DNA of 64,000 nt from Flavobacteriales bacterium. GTDB lineage: Bacteria > Bacteroidota > Bacteroidia > Flavobacteriales_D > Crocinitomicaceae. Below, in pieces: positions 26,708 to 35,415 of this stretch (position 1 is the first letter of the stretch; each line of letters begins with the position of its first letter). Under the pieces are notes generated by a model. That model saw nothing but the letters and a program-made list of their open reading frames with translations. It had not been told where the DNA came from and searched no databases. The DNA lies in assembly GCA_018883325.1 (NCBI GenBank), contig VEQH01000014.1:1-64000 (forward strand). Direction: 5' to 3'. The position numbers were made by a program, and so were the translations under genes.

Positions 26708-26789
26708 TTTGTATCCTAAATTTGAAGGTTTCAAATCTTTACATTCTACAAAAAATCACAACCTATAGAAAAAACCAATTTAATTAGTG

Positions 26790-26797
26790 TACCTTTG
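26790..26797 (+). promoter_or_regulatory. -7 element for the RhlE helicase gene
   Basis: TACCTTTG, matching TAnnTTTG, 60 bases before the start codon; no clear TTG at -33. The leader between is AT-rich with no evident hairpin. Confidence 0.45.
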
Positions 26798-26857
26798 TAC
26801 AAATTCTAGGTCTTACATTTAATTTATTTTGTCAAAACTTAGAATCGAATCTATTTT

Positions 26858-28087
26858 ATGACATTTAAAGAACTAAATCTTTTAGAGCCGATTTTAAACG
26901 CTCTTGACACCCAAGGTTATACACAACCAACTCCAATCCAAGAACAAGCGATTCCAATTGTATTAGCAGGAAAAGATATCATGGGATGCGCCCAAACGGG
27001 AACAGGAAAAACAGCAGCTTTTGCGATTCCTATTTTACAACGTTTAGAAAATACTAAACCGACAAACGGAAAAAGACAAATCCGTGCTTTAATCGTTACG
27101 CCAACAAGAGAATTAGCAATACAAATTCACGACAGTTTTAAAGATTATGGACAGAATTTGAAACAACAAAGTGCTGTGATTTTTGGTGGTGTAAATCAAC
27201 ATTCACAAGTAAACCGATTGAAAGCTGGAGTTGACATATTAATTGCAACACCGGGAAGACTTTTGGATTTGATTCAACAAGGATTTATCAATTTGAAAAC
27301 ATTGGAGATTTTTGTTCTTGACGAAGCAGACAGAATGTTGGACATGGGTTTTATTCACGATGTAAAAAAAATCATCAAAATAATTCCTGAAAAACGCCAA
27401 ACTTTGTTTTTCTCAGCAACAATGCCGAAAGAAATTACATCGCTTGCAAACTCTATTTTGACTAATCCAAGTCATGTGGAGGTGAGTCCTGTTTCATCTA
27501 CTGCTGAAACCATTCAGCAAGAAATGTACTTTGTGGACACTGACCAGAAAAAAGACTTGATTTTACATGTTTTGGAAGAACAAAAAATTGAGACAGCATT
27601 GGTTTTCACAAGAACGAAACACGGTGCTGATAAATTGGTGAAGATTTTATTGAAAAACGACATCAAAGCAGAAGCTATTCATGGAAACAAATCTCAAAAT
27701 GCGCGTCAAAATGCATTGAAAAACTTTAAAGATAGAACTTCCAGAGTTTTAGTTGCAACCGATATCGCTGCACGTGGAATTGATATTGACTCTTTAGCTT
27801 ATGTGATTAATTACGACATTCCAAATATTCCTGAAACGTATGTTCACCGCATTGGTCGAACAGGTCGCGCAGGTGCTTCTGGAAAATCAATTTCGTTTTG
27901 TAACACAGAAGAAAAAGCATATCTGAAAGACATTCAAAAAATAATTGGAATGACTGTTCCTGTGGTAAGTAATCATCCTTTCCCTTCTACGGGAAAAATT
28001 GATGTGGTTGAAAAACGAGTTTTCTCTAGACCAAAACCTACTTCGCAACAACGCAAAAAGAAAACTGCACAAGCGAGTTACTTATAA
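26858..28087 (+). CDS. rhlE: DEAD-box ATP-dependent RNA helicase, RhlE-like
   Basis: 409 residues, a minimal DEAD-box helicase core. In order: Q motif (TPIQEQAIP), motif I AQTGTGKT near residues 47-54, motif Ia PTRELAIQ, motif II DEAD near residue 155, motif III SAT near residue 184, and motifs V-VI ending in HRIGRTGRAG near residue 330. A short basic tail (SRPKPTSQQRKKK) follows and may bind RNA. Probably acts in ribosome assembly or mRNA decay; often cold-induced in this phylum. Confidence 0.94.
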   Translation: MTFKELNLLEPILNALDTQGYTQPTPIQEQAIPIVLAGKDIMGCAQTGTGKTAAFAIPILQRLENTKPTNGKRQIRALIVTPTRELAIQIHDSFKDYGQNLKQQSAVIFGGVNQHSQVNRLKAGVDILIATPGRLLDLIQQGFINLKTLEIFVLDEADRMLDMGFIHDVKKIIKIIPEKRQTLFFSATMPKEITSLANSILTNPSHVEVSPVSSTAETIQQEMYFVDTDQKKDLILHVLEEQKIETALVFTRTKHGADKLVKILLKNDIKAEAIHGNKSQNARQNALKNFKDRTSRVLVATDIAARGIDIDSLAYVINYDIPNIPETYVHRIGRTGRAGASGKSISFCNTEEKAYLKDIQKIIGMTVPVVSNHPFPSTGKIDVVEKRVFSRPKPTSQQRKKKTAQASYL

Positions 28088-28101
28088 TTTTCAATCCTTT
28101 A

Positions 28102-28146
28102 AATAACTTGTCACGGTATTGAATCTACTGCGACAAGTTATTTTCA
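28102..28146 (+). terminator. Hairpin after rhlE, probable terminator
   Basis: AATAACTTGTC (28102-28112) pairs perfectly with GACAAGTTATT (28132-28142), with a 19-base loop, 15 bases after the stop. Only a short T stretch follows, so its efficiency is uncertain. The rest of the 326-base gap to the next gene holds a promoter at its end and nothing else that I can identify. Confidence 0.6.
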
Positions 28147-28368
28147 TATTTCGAAACTTTTTTCAAAAAGACAACTTAAGTTTGGTTGATAAGTTAACAG
28201 AAAATTTCTACCATCTTTATCGTTTTCAAAGCGTTAAAAATATTAATCAACAATAGTTTACAACCTTTTTATTTTGCTTCAATGAAGCGAATGAAATCGA
28301 AGTGTGACATAAGTTCCACAAGTCAAAAAAGACAAGGAAAACAATCAATTTTAATTAGCTGAATGTCT

Positions 28369-28396
28369 TTGCAATTCAAATAAAGGCGTATCTTTG
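28369..28396 (+). promoter_or_regulatory. Promoter of the SF2 helicase gene
   Basis: TTG (28369-28371), 17 bases, TATCTTTG (28389-28396), 17 bases before the ATG: a full match to the Bacteroidota promoter. Confidence 0.75.
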
Positions 28397-28413
28397 CAAC
28401 TTCGCAAACGCCA

Positions 28414-29922
28414 ATGATTGATCTCGATTTATACGAAGCCAAAAAGCTTTACCCCTTTCAAGTTAACACTGTTACCAACGTATTAGATGAACTTCGCAAA
28501 AATGGTGCGAATTTTAATTTACTATACCAACTTCCAACAGGTGGAGGTAAAACTGTTATTTTCTCTGATATAACTAAACGTTACATTGAAGAATGGGGTA
28601 AAAAAGTATTGATTTTAACACATCGAATTGAACTTTCAGTGCAAACTTCAAAACAGTTAAACGCAATTGGAGTTCGCAACAAAGTGATTAATTCGGAGGT
28701 AAAAAACCTTAACGATCAAGAAGATTATCATTGCTTTATTGCGATGGTCGAAACCTTGAATAATCGATTGAACGAGAACGATAATTTCATAGAAAACGTT
28801 GGTTTGGTTATCGTCGATGAAGCACATTACAACAGTTTCCGAAAAATATTTCAGTTTTACGAAACAAGCAATATTTTAGGTGTAACTGCCACGCCTTTAA
28901 GTAGTAACAGAGCTTTACCTTTAAAAGACAATTACAATAAATTACTTGTGGGCGAGTCCATTTCCAATTTGATTGAAAACGGTTATTTAGCAAATGCTGA
29001 AACTTATTCTTACGATGTTAATTTACATGGATTGAAAATTGGAACAAATGGTGATTTTACCGTTGGAAGCTCCGATGTACTTTACAGTAATTACTTCATG
29101 CAAGAAAAATTGATTTTTGCATACGAAGAAATCGCGCTTGGACAAAAAACTTTGATTTTTAATGCAGGAATCGAAACTTCACGCCGTGTTGAAGAATCAT
29201 TTAAAAAGTTAAAATACAATATTCGTCACCTTGATTCTACATTTAGTGACAAGGACCGAAAAGAAGTGCTGAGTTGGTTTCGTGAAACGCCAAATGCAAT
29301 CTTGACTTCTGTCGGAATTTTGACAACAGGTTTTGACGAACCTACTGTGAAAACAATCATTATCAATCGTGCGACACGCTCCTTGACACTTTATCATCAA
29401 ATGATTGGTCGTGGCTCGCGAAGACTTCCTGAAAAAGATTCATTTTCGATTATCGACCTTGGTAATAATGTTCGTCGTTTTGGCTATTGGCAAGATTATA
29501 TCAATTGGCAAGATGCTTTTCGTTATCCAGATCGCTTCTTGGAATCACGTGTTTCCGAATTGGAAGATATGGAATTTGAAATCGAATTTGAGTTCCCTAA
29601 AGGATTTGAAAAGATTATCGATACTCAAAAATTAGAAAGTTTCAATATCAAGGAAGACTACTATCGTTGCATGGAACGCGGTGAAAAAGGTAAAAATTGC
29701 ATTGATAATTCCTTGTTAAATCACTACGAGGCGATTGAAGCAGCGGCAAAAAACCTAGATCACGCCTTACTTTTACAAGAAAGTTTGCAAGATCACATTG
29801 AGCATCGCATCAAGCATTACACTAAATGTATTTCCAAAAGCACGGATAACTATTTTAAATTTTTGTTGGAAACATACAATCGTCAATTAGCACAAAAAAT
29901 TCGTCTAAACATCGAGGAATAA
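28414..29922 (+). CDS. DEAD/DEAH superfamily 2 helicase (RadD/YejH-like)
   Basis: 502 residues. Motif I is LPTGGGKTVIF near residues 41-51, motif II is VDEAH near residue 135, motif III is GVTATPL near residue 155, and motif VI is QMIGRGSR near residues 330-337, preceded by TTGFDEPTVKTIIINRATRS. The layout resembles the RadD/YejH type of SF2 helicase linked to DNA repair, but this assignment is by resemblance only. The C-terminal 110 residues are helical and unassigned, with a single cysteine pair spaced by eight residues. Its own promoter precedes it; it ends 32 bases before the GWxTD gene. Confidence 0.85.
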   Translation: MIDLDLYEAKKLYPFQVNTVTNVLDELRKNGANFNLLYQLPTGGGKTVIFSDITKRYIEEWGKKVLILTHRIELSVQTSKQLNAIGVRNKVINSEVKNLNDQEDYHCFIAMVETLNNRLNENDNFIENVGLVIVDEAHYNSFRKIFQFYETSNILGVTATPLSSNRALPLKDNYNKLLVGESISNLIENGYLANAETYSYDVNLHGLKIGTNGDFTVGSSDVLYSNYFMQEKLIFAYEEIALGQKTLIFNAGIETSRRVEESFKKLKYNIRHLDSTFSDKDRKEVLSWFRETPNAILTSVGILTTGFDEPTVKTIIINRATRSLTLYHQMIGRGSRRLPEKDSFSIIDLGNNVRRFGYWQDYINWQDAFRYPDRFLESRVSELEDMEFEIEFEFPKGFEKIIDTQKLESFNIKEDYYRCMERGEKGKNCIDNSLLNHYEAIEAAAKNLDHALLLQESLQDHIEHRIKHYTKCISKSTDNYFKFLLETYNRQLAQKIRLNIEE

Positions 29923-29954
29923 ATAGAAATCTCTACCTTTAACTAAAATCTAGT

Positions 29955-31397
29955 ATGAGAAATTTTTTAATTCTTTTCGCTTTAATTCTAAGTTTTAGTT
30001 CCTTTTCGCAAGGTTCCAAGTTAAAAGCTTATTTAGATACAAAACAATTCTATGCGCCGGAAACTGGAAACTACATCGAGATTTACCTTCAATTTGTTGG
30101 TGCTTCAGCTAAATTTATTCCTGTAACGGATGGAATTCAAGCCAAAATTGCTGTATCTATTGAAATCTATCAAGGTGAAAATAAAATCAATTCAGACGTT
30201 TATATTTTAGAATCGCCGATTTCTAAAGACAGTGTTCAAGATGATTTCTATGAAGTAAGTCGCTTTTTGTTGCCTCCAGGAAAGTTCAATTTAAAACTAA
30301 ATTTGGTAGACATCAACAAAGAAAATTCATCTGTTGCTGCAGAAGTGCCGATTTTAATTGAAGATTTCTCAAAAACCTTTTCTATCTCAGACATAGAAAT
30401 TGCAGAATACGCTTACCGTTCTGATGTTGAATCAAATTTTCAAAAATCAGGTTATCACATAATTCCTTGGATTTCAAATTTTTATTCTTCTAGTCTCACA
30501 AAAATTCCAGCATATTTTGAAATTTATAATGCTGATTTAGTGCAAGACACTCTTGTTGGCGTAGTGCAAAAAATAATAAATGCACAAACGGATACGGAAA
30601 TTGAATCATTTACAAAAATGACGCTCGTGAAAAACCAAAAGGTCATTCCGATTTTTAAAACCCACGACATCGAGCTTTTAGAAACTGGTGCTTACAAATT
30701 GGTCGTTGAGTTAGTGAATCGAAAAATGGAAGTTTTAGCATCGCAGAATTATCCATTTGAACGCAGTAATGAATTAGTTGCAAGTTTCAATCCCGAGCAA
30801 ATGGTGCTTGACCCAGCGTTTCAAAAATCTATTGTTGACGACAGCGTTTACTTTTACTTAGCTAGTTTAATTCCGATTGCTCGCCCTGCTGAAATCAAGA
30901 ATATCATCGCGACTTTAAAAACTAAGAATACTGAAAAAATCCGTAAACATTTGCAAGCTTTTTGGGTGCAATCGAGTCCACAAAATAGCTACGAAGCTTG
31001 GATGAAATACAAAATTCAAGTTCAGTATGTTAACAGAATCTACAAAAATAATTTCCAAGATGGTTTTGAAACTGATCGTGGTCGCGTTTATTTGAAATAT
31101 GGTGCACCAAGTTCGGTTGTTACTAAAGAAACTTCACCTTCAGAATATCCTTATGAAATTTGGACTTACAACAAAATTGCTTCGTTTAGTAACAAACGAT
31201 TTATTTTCTACAATCCTGATTTAGTGAATAATGCATATCGTTTGCTTCATTCTGATATGTTGGGTGAAACGAAAAATTTAGGTTGGCAACAAATCCTTGC
31301 AAAACGCAATACGAACAATGGAAATGTTGACAATCCAAATCAAAACTATCAGCAGCATTTTGGTGGAAATAGTAATGATCTTTTCAGACAATACTAA
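29955..31397 (+). CDS. GWxTD domain-containing exported protein
   Basis: 480 residues with a signal peptide (residues 1-18, ending SFSQ). The C-terminal half carries the GWxTD-type region: FETDRGRVYLKYGAPSSVVT, then EIWTYNKIASFSNKRFIFYN. The GWxTD tetrad itself is diverged. N-terminal residues 20-270 look like two beta domains. Such proteins are abundant in Bacteroidota and of unknown role. Its stop is followed immediately by the GT2 start, so it is the first gene of a three-gene operon ending in an alpha-mannosidase, which suggests glycan handling (inference). Confidence 0.8.
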   Translation: MRNFLILFALILSFSSFSQGSKLKAYLDTKQFYAPETGNYIEIYLQFVGASAKFIPVTDGIQAKIAVSIEIYQGENKINSDVYILESPISKDSVQDDFYEVSRFLLPPGKFNLKLNLVDINKENSSVAAEVPILIEDFSKTFSISDIEIAEYAYRSDVESNFQKSGYHIIPWISNFYSSSLTKIPAYFEIYNADLVQDTLVGVVQKIINAQTDTEIESFTKMTLVKNQKVIPIFKTHDIELLETGAYKLVVELVNRKMEVLASQNYPFERSNELVASFNPEQMVLDPAFQKSIVDDSVYFYLASLIPIARPAEIKNIIATLKTKNTEKIRKHLQAFWVQSSPQNSYEAWMKYKIQVQYVNRIYKNNFQDGFETDRGRVYLKYGAPSSVVTKETSPSEYPYEIWTYNKIASFSNKRFIFYNPDLVNNAYRLLHSDMLGETKNLGWQQILAKRNTNNGNVDNPNQNYQQHFGGNSNDLFRQY

Positions 31398-32423
31398 ATG
31401 AGCGAATTGAAAGTTGCGGTTGTCATTCTCAATTTCAATGGTCGAAAACACTTGGAAACCTATTTACCGAGTGTACTTAACTATTCAGAAAATCAAACAA
31501 TTGTAATCGCTGATAATGCAAGTACAGATGAATCAATTGATTTTTTAAAAAAGTATTATCCGCAAATAAGAATAATTCAAAACACTGAAAATCATGGTTT
31601 TGCAAAAGGTTATAACGATGCACTCGAACATTTAAAAGGTGAGTTTGATGCTTATTTATTGCTCAATAGCGATGTTGAAGTGACTGAAAATTGGTTAGCG
31701 CCTTTGATTAGAACTTTTGAAGATGAAAAAATTGTAGCTGTTCAACCAAAAATCCTATCCTATTTACAAAAAGAAAATTTTGAACATGCAGGTGCTTGTG
31801 GTGGTCACATCGATTCAAATTATTTTCCATTTTGTCGCGGTCGAATTTTTGACCATCTTGAGCAAGACCTCCAACAATACAATCATCCACAACAAGTAAC
31901 TTGGACTTCGGGTGCGGCAATGCTGATCCGATCTAAAGCATTTCACGATGCGGACGGTTTTGATGCAGACTTTTTTGCACACATGGAAGAAATTGATTTG
32001 TGCTTACGCTTACAACGTAAAGGTTTTCAATTAGTTTGCAATCCTGAAAGTGTGGTTTATCATTTAGGAGGTGGAACTTTGGCTTACAATTCTCCCAATA
32101 AAATATACTTGAATTTCAGGAACAACTTATTTATGCTTGTAAAAAATCATCAAGGTTTGTTGTTTCCGAAACTATTTTTTAGAATGACCTTAGATGGAAT
32201 TGCAGCTGTGAAATTCTTGACAGAAGGTAATTTTTTATTTACTTGGAAAGTGTTTTTGGCACATCTTGCTTTGTATCGTAATTTTGGTAAAATGTATCGC
32301 AAAAGATTGGATTTAAAAACGGACAAAACGACATTTTTTAAATACAATGGTAGTATTTTGTGGGCTTATTTCATTCAAAAAAATAAAACCTATTCATCGC
32401 TCAATCAACGAAAATTCAAATGA
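31398..32423 (+). CDS. Family 2 glycosyltransferase
   Basis: 341 residues, GT-A fold. N-terminal VVILNFNGRKHLETYLPSV, the VIADNASTDESIDF donor-binding stretch, the rhamnosyltransferase-like NTENHGFAKGYNDAL near residues 61-75, the metal-type NSDVEV near residue 95, and the acceptor-side MEEIDLCLRLQRKGF near residue 198. No certain membrane segment, though the C-terminal third is hydrophobic. Starts directly after the GWxTD stop and overlaps the GH92 gene by ATGA, so it is tightly coupled to both. Sugar specificity unknown. Confidence 0.92.
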   Translation: MSELKVAVVILNFNGRKHLETYLPSVLNYSENQTIVIADNASTDESIDFLKKYYPQIRIIQNTENHGFAKGYNDALEHLKGEFDAYLLLNSDVEVTENWLAPLIRTFEDEKIVAVQPKILSYLQKENFEHAGACGGHIDSNYFPFCRGRIFDHLEQDLQQYNHPQQVTWTSGAAMLIRSKAFHDADGFDADFFAHMEEIDLCLRLQRKGFQLVCNPESVVYHLGGGTLAYNSPNKIYLNFRNNLFMLVKNHQGLLFPKLFFRMTLDGIAAVKFLTEGNFLFTWKVFLAHLALYRNFGKMYRKRLDLKTDKTTFFKYNGSILWAYFIQKNKTYSSLNQRKFK

Positions 32424-35410
32424 GAAATTTCCTTTTAATTGCAGTTTTAATTGTTTTTAATGCTGCAATAATCTTTGCACAAGGAGTAATTCCAACTATT
32501 CAAGATGCAAGTGATAAAGCCCAAAGTAAAATAGCAAAACCTTCAAATTCAACAAGTTCAAATAGTTTATTTGTAAATCCATTTATAGGAACTGGCGGAC
32601 ATGGACATACTTTCCCAGGAGCAACTGCCCCATTTGGAATGATGCAATTAAGTCCTGATACGCGCTTTGAAGGTTGGGACGGATGTTCGGGTTATCACTA
32701 TTCCGATTCAGTTATTTTTGGATTTAGCCACACGCATTTGAGTGGCACAGGCGTTCCTGACTATTGCGATTTATTGATTGTGCCCCAAACAGGAAAAGCA
32801 AATACAATTCCAGGTTATAAATCACCAACAGGTTACGGCTCACGATTTTCACATACCAAAGAAGAAGCTAGCCCGGGATTTTACAAAGTTTTTTTAGAAG
32901 ATGGGAAAATCAATGTCAAACTCACAACTACAGAAAGAGCTGGAATTCATGAATATACTTTTGAAACTAAAAACGAAAAACGATTTATTCTAATTGATTT
33001 AGATCACCGTGATGAAGTGCTTGCAGCTGCTGTAAATATTATTGGAAAAAACGCTGTTTCAGGAAAAAGAATTTCAAAAGATTGGGCTAAAAACCAGCAT
33101 TTTTATTTCTATCTCACACGTTCAACTCCATTCTCTAAAGCAAAAAAAATCTTTAAAAACGGAGAACATAAACTTTTACTTGAATTTCCGAAGTCAACTA
33201 CAAAAATCACTCTGAAAGTTGGAATTTCAGCTGTTGATGAAAATGGTGCAAAAAACAATCTTGAAACAGAAATTGGAGCTGCCAACTTTGATCAAGTGCG
33301 AGCAATTACAGTTTTTAAATGGAACCAAGAATTAAGCAAAATTGATATTTCAACGGAAAATAAAGAGTTAAAAACTATTTTTTACACGGCATTGTACCAC
33401 AATTATATTGCGCCCAATTTATTCAGTGATGCAGATGGACGTTATCGTGGTCGCGACAATAAAATCCATCAATTAGAAAAATCAGAAAATCATTACACAG
33501 TATTTTCATTGTGGGATACTTACAGAGGCACAAATCCACTTTACACGCTCGTTCAACCAAAGCGAACCAATGAATTTATCCGCACTTTTATTCGACAATT
33601 CAATGAAGCTGGTGACTTACCTGTTTGGGAATTAGCTGCAAACGAAACGGAATGTATGATTGGCTACCACAGCGTTTCAGTTATTGCAGATGCTTACATG
33701 AAAGGTTTACGCGATTACAATTCAAAGGAGGCACTTGCTGCAATGATAAAAACCACACAATTAGACGAATACGGCAAGATTCCCTACAGCCAAAAAGGCT
33801 TTATCAGCGCACATGAAGAACCTGAATCTGCATCAAAAACAATAGAATATGCTTACGATGATTTCTGTATTGCATCAATGGCGAAATCCGCTGGAAACGA
33901 TTCTGCTTATCAAGTCTTTAATAAACGAAGCTATAATTTCATCAATTTATTTGACCCAAATTCTAAATTTTTGCGTGCAAGACGTGGCGCAATGTGGTAT
34001 GGACCTTTTGATCCGACAGAAGTAAATTTCAATTTCACGGAGGCAAACAGTTGGCAATATTCTATGTATGCACCGCAGCATATCGAAGTTTTGACCAATC
34101 TTCTTGGCGGTAAAGATTCATTGGAAGTTTGGTTGGATAATTTATTTACAACTCAAAAGAAATTAAGCGGTCGCGTACAAGACGACATCACTGGTTTAAT
34201 CGGGCAATATGCGCACGGAAATGAACCTTCACACCATACAGCTTACTTGTATAATTTCACAAAAGCTCCACACAAAACCCAATTCTACGTCGATAAAATC
34301 TTGAAAGAACTCTATTTCAATGCCCCAGATGGACTTTCTGGTAACGAAGATTGCGGTCAAATGAGTGCTTGGTACGTGTTGAGTTCAATGGGATTCTACC
34401 CTATTGCGCCAGGAAATACAAATTATCAAATCGGAAGACCACTTTTTGATAAAGTAAAAATGAATATTGGAAGCGGAAAATTTGTTGAAATTATCACTAA
34501 AAATAACAGTCCAGAAAATAAATATATCCAATCAATCAAATGGAACGGAAACCTTTTAAAATCGAATGAAATCAATCATTTACAACTTTTAAAAGGTGGG
34601 ATTTTAGAATTTGAAATGGGAAATAAACCAGCTCCAAAATTGGAAACAGAAAATTTATATTCAGTAAAAATCCCAGCTGATTTTGTTCCTGCGCCTTTTA
34701 TCACGAATGAAAATCCACTGTTTACGGACTTTGCGAAAATTGATATTTCATTCGTAAAATTGAATGAAAGTGACAAGTACATTCTTCAATATAGCTTTGA
34801 TGCAGAAAATTGGTTAAACTTTGAACGTCCATTCATCATTAAAAATTCAACAACTATTTACACTAAACTTAAAAAAATAGCGCCCGATGGAAATGTTTAT
34901 GAAAGTGCGGTCGTTTCAGCTCATTTTCATAAAAGAGATCCGAGTATTAAATTGCAACTCAATTCCGTTTACGCCAATGAATACGCTGCCTCAGGACCGA
35001 ATGCTTTGATTGACGGCGTACGTGGAGGAAAAGAATTCAGAACTGGCGACTGGCAAGGATTCAATGGTCAAGATGTAAAAGCAGTAATTACTTTTGATTC
35101 TTTAAAAACAATCAAAGAAATTGGTGCTTCCTTTATTCGCGACCAAAAATCTTGGATTTTCTTACCTTCAGCAATTGAAATTGAAATCTCAAGCGACGGA
35201 ACAAACTTTAAAGCACTTCCTAGTATTTTAATTCCAGCGGCAAGTCCAAGTGATGAAAATCCAAAAACTTTTAGTTTCTCCACTAAATTAGAAAACAAAG
35301 AAATTAAAGCTATTCGATACACAATCAAAAATCCAGGGTTGTGTCCAGAATGGCATTTAGGAAAAGGAAATAAAACGTGGGTTTTTGTGGACGAATTGAT
35401 TTTTGAATAG
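32420..35410 (+). CDS. GH92 family alpha-mannosidase, exported
   Basis: 996 residues with a signal peptide (residues 1-20, ending IFAQ). The GH92 N domain begins at residue 51 with VNPFIGTGGHGHTFPGATA and a GFSHTHLSGTG segment; the catalytic region includes YAHGNEPSHHTAYLY near residue 605 and GNEDCGQMSAWYVLSSMG near residue 646. A C-terminal F5/8-type (discoidin-like) beta-sandwich covers about residues 845-996. GH92 enzymes are calcium-dependent exo-alpha-mannosidases, so the substrate may be mannan or N-glycans. No SusC/SusD pair is present, so this is not a normal polysaccharide-utilisation locus. Confidence 0.93.
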   Translation: MRNFLLIAVLIVFNAAIIFAQGVIPTIQDASDKAQSKIAKPSNSTSSNSLFVNPFIGTGGHGHTFPGATAPFGMMQLSPDTRFEGWDGCSGYHYSDSVIFGFSHTHLSGTGVPDYCDLLIVPQTGKANTIPGYKSPTGYGSRFSHTKEEASPGFYKVFLEDGKINVKLTTTERAGIHEYTFETKNEKRFILIDLDHRDEVLAAAVNIIGKNAVSGKRISKDWAKNQHFYFYLTRSTPFSKAKKIFKNGEHKLLLEFPKSTTKITLKVGISAVDENGAKNNLETEIGAANFDQVRAITVFKWNQELSKIDISTENKELKTIFYTALYHNYIAPNLFSDADGRYRGRDNKIHQLEKSENHYTVFSLWDTYRGTNPLYTLVQPKRTNEFIRTFIRQFNEAGDLPVWELAANETECMIGYHSVSVIADAYMKGLRDYNSKEALAAMIKTTQLDEYGKIPYSQKGFISAHEEPESASKTIEYAYDDFCIASMAKSAGNDSAYQVFNKRSYNFINLFDPNSKFLRARRGAMWYGPFDPTEVNFNFTEANSWQYSMYAPQHIEVLTNLLGGKDSLEVWLDNLFTTQKKLSGRVQDDITGLIGQYAHGNEPSHHTAYLYNFTKAPHKTQFYVDKILKELYFNAPDGLSGNEDCGQMSAWYVLSSMGFYPIAPGNTNYQIGRPLFDKVKMNIGSGKFVEIITKNNSPENKYIQSIKWNGNLLKSNEINHLQLLKGGILEFEMGNKPAPKLETENLYSVKIPADFVPAPFITNENPLFTDFAKIDISFVKLNESDKYILQYSFDAENWLNFERPFIIKNSTTIYTKLKKIAPDGNVYESAVVSAHFHKRDPSIKLQLNSVYANEYAASGPNALIDGVRGGKEFRTGDWQGFNGQDVKAVITFDSLKTIKEIGASFIRDQKSWIFLPSAIEIEISSDGTNFKALPSILIPAASPSDENPKTFSFSTKLENKEIKAIRYTIKNPGLCPEWHLGKGNKTWVFVDELIFE

Positions 35411-35415
35411 TCAGT

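Noticed and set aside
28147-28368. Possible small RNA in the gap after rhlE
   Set aside because: No clear stem beyond the terminator-like hairpin, and the promoter at its end serves the next gene.
29955-35410. Polysaccharide-utilisation locus
   Set aside because: No SusC/SusD pair or hybrid regulator; only a single glycosidase is present.
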